Assembly (NCBI GenBank): GCA_947587615.1
Contig: CANPYC010000009.1
Location: 1 to 64,000 of the forward strand
Source of the DNA: Candidatus Gastranaerophilales bacterium
GTDB taxonomy: Bacteria > Cyanobacteriota > Vampirovibrionia > Gastranaerophilales > Gastranaerophilaceae
Direction: 5' to 3'
DNA: 64,000 nucleotides
Positions within the stretch are counted from its first letter, which is position 1. The number at the start of each line of letters is the position of its first letter. The notes beneath the pieces are model-generated. The model saw nothing but the letters and a program-made list of their open reading frames with translations. It was not told the DNA's origin and did no database searches. The position numbers and the translations under genes are program-made. Below, in pieces: positions 58,185 to 64,000 of the stretch.

Positions 58185-58830
58185 ACTTTTCAACTACTCT
58201 TGCTAAAATGCCGTTTATAAATGACGGTGAGTCATCCGTTGAATATTTTTTGGCAAGCTCAAGCGCTTCATCAATTACAACCTTATGGGGTGCGTCTTTA
58301 ATATAAACAAGCTCGACAATTGCAATTCTTAAAATATCTTTATCGATTTTAAACAGTCTGTCTATATCCCAACCGAATGAAAATTCGCTAATCATTTTAT
58401 CGATTTCGTTTTTGTGAGCTTGAAAAGTTGAAGAAATATTTATAACATATTCTTTTACGCTATTATCGCTTGAAAGAGTTGATAATTCAGCAATATCCAG
58501 AGCGGAGAGTGTTTTTTCCGCAGCGTTTAACATTGTATCAATTTTTGCTTCAAAATCAGATGTTAAAGGGATTGCAACGGGTATATTTTCGCAATCTATC
58601 GGTCTTTGAAGGTTGTCCTCGTGATTGTTTTCAAAATCTATTATTTGATTTTTAATTTCATTTAATTGCGATACGCAAAGAGAAATTTCATCAGAAGAAG
58701 AAGAAATAAGTGTTCTTACCGATTTTAAAATCATTGATGAAAAGTCTTCGTTTTTATATTTTTCTAAATTTTTATCAAGTTGAGAAAAAAGTATCAATGC
58801 TAATTCTCGACTCGCTCGTCTTGCTTGCAT
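58177..58830 (-). CDS. nusB: Transcription antitermination factor NusB (long form)
   Basis: A 217-residue NusB. The start MQARRASRELALILFSQLD and C-terminal FGWDIDRLFKIDKDILRIAI, PHKVVIDEALELAKKYS and SFINGILARV are family signatures. It binds boxA RNA in rRNA leaders with NusE. Most bacteria have ~140 residues; the extra ~70 residues here lie in the middle (about 40-110) and resemble the long cyanobacterial form. AAAGGA lies before the ATG. It begins the nusB-ftsY-comEC run. Confidence 0.9.
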   Translation of the reverse strand: MQARRASRELALILFSQLDKNLEKYKNEDFSSMILKSVRTLISSSSDEISLCVSQLNEIKNQIIDFENNHEDNLQRPIDCENIPVAIPLTSDFEAKIDTMLNAAEKTLSALDIAELSTLSSDNSVKEYVINISSTFQAHKNEIDKMISEFSFGWDIDRLFKIDKDILRIAIVELVYIKDAPHKVVIDEALELAKKYSTDDSPSFINGILARVVEKYV

Positions 58831-58878
58831 TTGTTCATTCCTTTTATTGAGTATTAAAACTATTATATTTTAAAAAAA

Positions 58879-59952
58879 TCATTTTTCATAGATTTTTTTA
58901 ATAATTTCACAATATTTGTTCATAATTTTTTCTTTCTCATATTTCCTGATTTCTAAAAGCGTATTTTCAACTATTCTTTGTCTGTTTATGGAATTGATTT
59001 TATTCAACATATCTAAAATTGCTTCTTTTGTAGGTTCAATTAAAAAACCGTTATAGCCTGTTTTTATAATTCCTTCCATTCCTTCGTTTTTAGAGGCTAT
59101 TGTAATTAATCCTCTTGACATTGCTTCAATACAGCTTAAGCCGAAAGTTTCTTCAACCGAAGGAAGTATGAAAATATCAGAACTGTCCAGCTTTTCATAG
59201 ATTTCATCATGATTAAGTTTATCGTTAATTTTAATTTTAGAAGATAGTGAATATTTTTTTATTAAATTTTTAAGATGTTTTTCATGTTTACCAAATCCGT
59301 ATATGTTATATTCAAAATCACCTTTATAATCAGACAGAGCTTTAATTACAAGGTCTATATTTTTTCTTTTTATAAATTTTGATAGAGTAATTAACCTTAG
59401 CTTGTTTTTATCAAAATCTTTTTTTAAAACAATATTTTCTTTATTTACAAAAGAAGGCAGGATAAATTTTCCCTTCAGCTTTTCTTTAATTACCTTGTTT
59501 CTTGCGCCGATTAAAGTTGCGTTTTTTAGCGCATTTTTTAAGAGAGGACAAAAATAGAACTTATATTTTAGAGAAGTTAAAACCTTTTTGTCGCTGTTAT
59601 GTAAAATTGCAATATGGGGAATTTTAAGCTTTTTATTAATAAGATATGAATAAATATGCCCGCAGGGCAGATGAGATATTATTAAATCGTAACTATCCTC
59701 TAAAAAATCGCTCTTTGCTCTAAAAAAAGGATTAAAAAAATTATGATTATAAATTGTAATATTATTTCTTTTATACTTTCCTTCTTTAAATATTTTATGC
59801 TTTCTATAAATCGTATTAATTAAAAAGTTTGCTCTTATAACATCAACACTAAAACCCAATTCCACCAAAGCAAGCGCAAAATCCTCCAAAACAAGAGGGA
59901 TGGTTTCATCTTGAAAAAGAGGATATAAATCGCTTATAAGTAAAATTTTCAT
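58879..59952 (-). CDS. GT4-family glycosyltransferase
   Basis: A 357-residue GT-B glycosyltransferase. The donor-binding C-terminal half has TLSKFIKRKNIDLVIKALSD, IYGFGKHEKHLKNLI, and LPSVEETFGLSCIEAMSRGL with the E-x7-E (EETFGLSCIE) motif of GT4 enzymes. The N-terminal half has an open alpha/beta pattern with SDLYPLFQDETIPLVLED. It probably transfers a hexose to a cell-surface glycan, with substrate unknown. It follows glyS by 24 bases on the same strand, without a clear ribosome site. Confidence 0.8.
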   Translation of the reverse strand: MKILLISDLYPLFQDETIPLVLEDFALALVELGFSVDVIRANFLINTIYRKHKIFKEGKYKRNNITIYNHNFFNPFFRAKSDFLEDSYDLIISHLPCGHIYSYLINKKLKIPHIAILHNSDKKVLTSLKYKFYFCPLLKNALKNATLIGARNKVIKEKLKGKFILPSFVNKENIVLKKDFDKNKLRLITLSKFIKRKNIDLVIKALSDYKGDFEYNIYGFGKHEKHLKNLIKKYSLSSKIKINDKLNHDEIYEKLDSSDIFILPSVEETFGLSCIEAMSRGLITIASKNEGMEGIIKTGYNGFLIEPTKEAILDMLNKINSINRQRIVENTLLEIRKYEKEKIMNKYCEIIKKIYEK

Positions 59953-59976
59953 TATTTTTATAAATTAAATATCAAT

Positions 59977-62034
59977 TTATAAAGCTTCAAAATCGCAAAT
60001 AACGCTGAATTTTTTGGCTAACTCATATAGCAGAGCCAGTCTGTTATTTTTAATTTTTTCATCTTTATCCATAACAAGAACTTTGTCAAAGAAATTAACA
60101 ATAGGGTTAATTAATTGATTAAGCGAATTTATATAGTTATCAAGGTCTTTTGGGTTAGTATTATGGGCTTGAATTGCGCTATATAGTTCTTTTTCTTCAG
60201 ATAAAACAAAAAGATTTTCGCTTAGCGCTTGAGTTTTTGTATCTTTCAAAATTCTATTAACTCTGATTGCATTTTCTTTAATTATTTCAAAATCCTTATT
60301 GTTAAGGTATTTTGTTATTATTTCAACTTTTTGAATAAAACTTGTAAGATTTTCTAAAGGATTTGTATTTGAGCAAGCTTTAATCGTATTTGTTGAAAAA
60401 TCTTTTTCATACATAAACTGAAGCCTTGAAATAAAGAAATCTTTAATTTCATCTAAAATTGTATCCTCAAGAGAAATGTTAAATTCTTTTGAAAGCATTT
60501 CAAGTGATTGTTCTATTATTTTTTCAAGGTTAAGCTCCATTTTTGCTTCAATAACCGTTCTTATAATTCCAATTGCTGCTCGTCTTGCGCCCAGTGGGTC
60601 GTTTGAACCTGTCGGGCGTTTTTTCTTTTTATCGCCTTGAGTTGAGATGAATAGAGCGCAAATTGTGTCGATTTTATCGGCTATTGAAACAACTTTACCT
60701 TCAAGCACGGAAGGAAGAATTGAATTTGCGCCAAGAGGGAAATAATGTTCACAAATTCCGTTTGCAACATTCATCTTCTCACCGCTTAAAAGTGCATAAT
60801 TTTCACCGATAAAGCCTTGAAGTTCGGTAAATTCAAAAACAAGCTTTGTTGATAAATCACATTTTGATAACTGCGCACATCTTAGAATGTCTTTTTTATC
60901 TTCAATATTAAGTTCGCTTGCAATAATATCAGACAATTTAATCATTCTTTGAGTTTTGTCAAAAAGTGTACCTAAGCCTTTTTGGAAAGTCATACCTTTT
61001 AAATTATCTATTTTATCAATAAGCTTTGTTTTTGTATCTTCCTGATAGAAAAATACGCCGTCTTCAAGTCTTGCGGTTATTACTCTTTGATTTCCGGCTT
61101 TAATGTTTGAAAAATCGTCGCCAAGATAGTTTGCTATTGTTATAAATTTGTTTGAGAGTTTACCTTCCTTATCCCATAAAGGAAAATATCTCTGATGTTG
61201 CGTCATAACCGTTGTTGTAACAATATCGGGGATTTGAAGATATCTTTTGTCAAATTCGCACAAAAAGGCTCTCGGGTATTCCGTTATAAATGTTACTTCT
61301 TCGAGTAATTCCTCTAAAGAATCAAAATTAATTACAAGATTGTTTTCTTGAGCGCATTCTTGCGCCAATTTAACGATTAAATCCTGTCTTTCTTTTTGAT
61401 TAGCTATTACATCACCTTTTTTTAATATTTCAAGATAATTTTTAGCATGGTCAATTGTTAAATAGCGATTTTTAGAGTATCTATGCCCTTGAGTAGCGTT
61501 TGTTGATTTTTTATCAAGAATACTAAGTTCAATAACTTCATCATCAAACATTGCAACAACGTTTTCAATAGGGCGGGAAAATTTTTCGCTGTTATAGCCC
61601 CAGCGCATAAAATGCGAGCCTTGAAGTTTTAGAATTAAGTTTTGAGTGTTTTCTTTTAAAATTTCAGCGGCACTTTTTCCTTTTATTTCAACTTTTGCCC
61701 AAATATAGTTATCTTTTTCATAAAGAGCTGATAAATCAACATTGTTCTTTTTGGCAAAACCAATAGCCGCAGGGCTAAATTCGCTTTTATCATTTTTGGC
61801 TATTGAAAGAATAGGACCTTTAACATCTTTTAGAATTGTTTTTTGCTCTAAACTCAAATCATCAACCAAAACCGCCAAGCGTCTCGGAGTAGCCCAAACA
61901 TTAATTTTTGAATAATCAAGGGCATTGTCTTTAAATAATTTTTCAAATGAGCTTTTTAGCTGTTCAATTGCGCTTGGAATAAATTTATAAGGAAGCTCTT
62001 GAACCAATATTTCCAATAAAAAATCTTTTTTCAT
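59977..62034 (-). CDS. glyS: Glycyl-tRNA synthetase beta subunit
   Basis: A 685-residue beta subunit, which binds tRNA-Gly beside the catalytic alpha subunit (glyQ, not in window). It opens with FLLEILVQELPYKFIPSAIEQL, a family mark, and has WATPRRLAVLV, MRWGYNSEKFSRPIENVVAMFD and TVMTQHQRYFPL. An HD-like domain (about 340-480) and the C-terminal DALR-like region complete it. Normal length. The upstream region shows no ribosome site. The lack of glyQ nearby suggests the subunits are encoded apart. Confidence 0.95.
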   Translation of the reverse strand: MKKDFLLEILVQELPYKFIPSAIEQLKSSFEKLFKDNALDYSKINVWATPRRLAVLVDDLSLEQKTILKDVKGPILSIAKNDKSEFSPAAIGFAKKNNVDLSALYEKDNYIWAKVEIKGKSAAEILKENTQNLILKLQGSHFMRWGYNSEKFSRPIENVVAMFDDEVIELSILDKKSTNATQGHRYSKNRYLTIDHAKNYLEILKKGDVIANQKERQDLIVKLAQECAQENNLVINFDSLEELLEEVTFITEYPRAFLCEFDKRYLQIPDIVTTTVMTQHQRYFPLWDKEGKLSNKFITIANYLGDDFSNIKAGNQRVITARLEDGVFFYQEDTKTKLIDKIDNLKGMTFQKGLGTLFDKTQRMIKLSDIIASELNIEDKKDILRCAQLSKCDLSTKLVFEFTELQGFIGENYALLSGEKMNVANGICEHYFPLGANSILPSVLEGKVVSIADKIDTICALFISTQGDKKKKRPTGSNDPLGARRAAIGIIRTVIEAKMELNLEKIIEQSLEMLSKEFNISLEDTILDEIKDFFISRLQFMYEKDFSTNTIKACSNTNPLENLTSFIQKVEIITKYLNNKDFEIIKENAIRVNRILKDTKTQALSENLFVLSEEKELYSAIQAHNTNPKDLDNYINSLNQLINPIVNFFDKVLVMDKDEKIKNNRLALLYELAKKFSVICDFEAL

Positions 62035-62173
62035 AAGAAAATTATATAAAAAACATAAATAAATAAAAAATAATATTAAGAAAATGCAACAAATTATTGA
62101 AAATAAAGGTTAATTTTTTGAATTTTTTTCTTTTGTGTGTCAAATTATAGTTAAGGAGAGATTTAATTAACTA

Positions 62174-63910
62174 ATGCTGGATGTAGATATTATAGAGATT
62201 AACGACGAGCAATCGCATAACGCAAAGCTTTTAGCTAGTTCTCTAAGTGAGGTGCAAATAAGAAAAAGGGGTATGATAGACATGCTCGGCATTCAATGCG
62301 CCATCAATTATCTGCGCTCCAAAAAGTTTAAAATTGATACCAAAAGAAGCGTCTATAAGATTCCTGTTTTATTTGAAGAATTTAAAATAACCGATATTTA
62401 CTTTGGCAATTACAGAATAGATGTTATAACGCTTTATAAAGAAAAAAGCGTCAAAATTCCAAGAATACATGTTGATATGGATATTTTGCCTCATTTTTAC
62501 TTCATTGTACAAATCGGCGCAAAGATTAAAGAAGCAAAGATGATTGGTTTTATTGACGCAAAAAATATAAGAGCATGCTCGCATGATTCTAAATTCTATT
62601 ATCCTACACTCGATATGATAATGGATTTAAAACAGTTTTCTTCAATTGCTCGAAGGTCTATTCCTTCAAAAACCTTGTTAGGTAAGCATGTTGACTGTAT
62701 GGGTCTGTTTTTAAAATTCATTGATAATGACTTATCTTCCGTTTATAAAAGACAATTAATTCAGCATTTAATGAACTGTGACTCTTGCAGGGCAAACTTT
62801 ATTGACGCAATGGAGTTTGAAAAACTGGCTCTTAATTTGCGCTATTATCCGCTTTTAATGAAAAAATACGATAGCAGAGTTCCTATTAATGATACCAAAA
62901 GTGCAGATGGTGAAGTTAATCTTTCAAATTTGGAAGAAAAACTGAATAAAATTGAAATCAGAGAAAAATTGGCTTCTCAAACAACCCGAGATTATAGCGG
63001 AATAAAGCAAAAGCAGATTGCACAAATTCCTAAAGTTCCTCAAAACCCTCAAAGACTGCAAACAATAAAACAACCTGTCAGAAGAATGTCATCAATAGAA
63101 TTAAAACAAGAAATTCAAAGGCAAAAAGCATTAGGAAATTACAGAAGTTCTCAAATTAAGTCTTATGATACATCCGAGCGAGTTAATCAAAACGTAAGCA
63201 AAAAAGTTATAGATACAATATTTAATGAAATTCCCAAAGTTGAACTGCCTTCAATTAAAACAATAATAAGTGCTAAAAATAAAAGACTTATTTTGATGGT
63301 TTTTGCAATGTTCTTTATTTTAGCAAGCTTTACGGTAATTTCATTTAAAGGAAGTTCTGATATAATTGAGCAAAACGAGCAAATGAATACAGGTGCTAAT
63401 TTAGAAGCATTCGGGGATAATTTTGACAGCGGTTTAAGCGATGAAATCGGCGATTATGATTATCAATCTTCAAATCATCAAGCTCAATTAATACCTAAAG
63501 ATAGCACCCCTTCAAGCATTGATAATTTTACCATAATGCAGCCGGTATCAACACAACCGACTTATGCTCCGACTGTTTCAAATATCTCTTGGGAAGCGCC
63601 TGAAAGCCTTGTAAAAAAAGCGGAATATACAAAATTTTTACAGCTAATCGGTAAAAATGTTAAGTTAAATGTTCAAAATGACCTGCTTTTGGTTAGTGAT
63701 ATTCCTACAAATAAAATCGCAAAAGTTGATATACGAATTGAATCTAGTGGAGATGTTCAATTTATTAAAATTTCAAAATCTTCGGGTTCTGAAGCAATAG
63801 ATAACTCAATTTTAAAAGTTGTTGGTGATACCCTGAAATATATGAAACCCCCGGGTCATGGAATAATATCTAAAAAAGTTGATGTAACATTAGTTGTTGA
63901 GCTTAATTAA
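62174..63910 (+). CDS. Membrane protein with zinc-finger-like and TonB-C-like domains
   Basis: A 578-residue protein. The N-terminal ~190 residues are a soluble unknown domain. A CxxC-type pair in QHLMNCDSCRANF recalls the anti-sigma zinc finger (His-x3-Cys-x2-Cys). A Gln/Pro/Lys-rich linker follows, a single membrane helix RLILMVFAMFFILASFTVISF (about 374-394), an Asn/Asp/Ser-rich region, and a C-terminal TonB-like domain (VDIRIESSGDVQFIKISKSSGSEAIDNSI to the end). This would place the N-terminus in the cytoplasm and the TonB-like domain in the periplasm. It may sense and relay envelope signals or energy, but its role is unknown. Confidence 0.6.
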   Translation: MLDVDIIEINDEQSHNAKLLASSLSEVQIRKRGMIDMLGIQCAINYLRSKKFKIDTKRSVYKIPVLFEEFKITDIYFGNYRIDVITLYKEKSVKIPRIHVDMDILPHFYFIVQIGAKIKEAKMIGFIDAKNIRACSHDSKFYYPTLDMIMDLKQFSSIARRSIPSKTLLGKHVDCMGLFLKFIDNDLSSVYKRQLIQHLMNCDSCRANFIDAMEFEKLALNLRYYPLLMKKYDSRVPINDTKSADGEVNLSNLEEKLNKIEIREKLASQTTRDYSGIKQKQIAQIPKVPQNPQRLQTIKQPVRRMSSIELKQEIQRQKALGNYRSSQIKSYDTSERVNQNVSKKVIDTIFNEIPKVELPSIKTIISAKNKRLILMVFAMFFILASFTVISFKGSSDIIEQNEQMNTGANLEAFGDNFDSGLSDEIGDYDYQSSNHQAQLIPKDSTPSSIDNFTIMQPVSTQPTYAPTVSNISWEAPESLVKKAEYTKFLQLIGKNVKLNVQNDLLLVSDIPTNKIAKVDIRIESSGDVQFIKISKSSGSEAIDNSILKVVGDTLKYMKPPGHGIISKKVDVTLVVELN

Positions 63911-63925
63911 TTTTTAAAGTATAAT
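63897..63925 (+). promoter_or_regulatory. Promoter of dapL
   Basis: TTGAGC (63897-63902), 17-base spacer and TATAAT (63920-63925). The -35 box overlaps the end of the preceding coding sequence. The AAGGGG ribosome site and ATG follow at a normal distance. Confidence 0.7.
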
Positions 63926-63955
63926 GCCCCTATATTCTTAAATTAAGGGGAAGTT

Positions 63956-64000
63956 ATGAAAATTAACGAAAATTATAAAAAACTCAATGAAAGCTATCTT
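63956..64000 (+). CDS. dapL: LL-diaminopimelate aminotransferase N-terminus, cut by window end
   Basis: Fifteen codons are visible, MKINENYKKLNESYL, preceded by AAGGGG. This is the characteristic opening of LL-diaminopimelate aminotransferases (KINENYxKLxxxYLF). DapL makes LL-diaminopimelate directly from tetrahydrodipicolinate and is typical of cyanobacteria, plants and some other bacteria. The rest lies outside the window, so the call rests on these residues alone. Confidence 0.65.
   Translation, partial: MKINENYKKLNESYL

Noticed and set aside
1-64000. Insertion sequences, prophage or integrative element
   Set aside because: No transposase, integrase, phage structural gene or attachment-site pair was recognised; the repeats in the sialylation locus have no linked recombinase in the window.

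Overview
The window is AT-rich bacterial chromosome with dense, mostly operonic genes, standard stop codons (TGA is used as a stop), and AGGAGG-type ribosome sites on many genes. The combination of basal-body flagellar genes, SepF, a long cyanobacterial-type NusB, a two-subunit-type glycyl-tRNA synthetase (GlyS), an LL-diaminopimelate aminotransferase N-terminus, and several lineage-style proteins beginning INPI/ISPI suggests a non-photosynthetic relative of cyanobacteria (Vampirovibrionia/'Melainabacteria', probably Gastranaerophilales). That placement is inference from gene content; no database was searched.

Layout. 1-1.7 kb: end of an EamA-type transporter and a helical-repeat protein. 1.7-9.0 kb, all on the minus strand: a TOPRIM-like protein plus AAA ATPase pair, an LptF/G permease, prephenate dehydrogenase, fliE-flgC-flgB, and a histidine kinase/response regulator pair. 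9.2-12.3 kb: a zinc metallopeptidase and small unknowns. 12.6-22.2 kb: a four-gene minus-strand operon of two GH13-like glycosidases and two membrane proteins, with start/stop overlaps at two junctions. 22.4-31.0 kb: a TPR regulator, rsmG, a GAF-GGDEF diguanylate cyclase, folE2 with a small repeat protein, and a radical SAM protein.

31.3-42.2 kb is the most unusual region. A minus-strand operon neuD-neuB-(SGNH hydrolase)-neuA-neuC can make CMP-sialic acid from UDP-GlcNAc. It is preceded by four tandem paralogues resembling bacterial sialyltransferases (DEG and HP motifs). Five homopolymeric G/C tracts of 8-10 bases sit at functionally decisive places: inside one transferase gene (currently out of frame), at the joint of two others (one base fewer fuses them), in the 3' end of a fourth, at the neuD stop codon just before neuB, and just before the ribosome site of the hydrolase. 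The gaps hold a family of nested palindromic repeats and longer direct repeats. Together this looks like a phase-variable, recombination-prone surface sialylation locus.

42.4-64 kb: a protein made only of Clp N-terminal domains, a secreted beta-propeller protein, grpE-dnaJ, sepF with its PLP-protein partner, dCMP deaminase, a secreted VWA protein, an FAD oxidoreductase, tRNA-Lys(UUU), an HD-GYP response regulator, nusB-ftsY-comEC with overlapping ends, a GT4 glycosyltransferase and glyS, a TonB-C-like membrane protein, and the first codons of dapL. I saw no insertion sequence, prophage, rRNA or CRISPR array.
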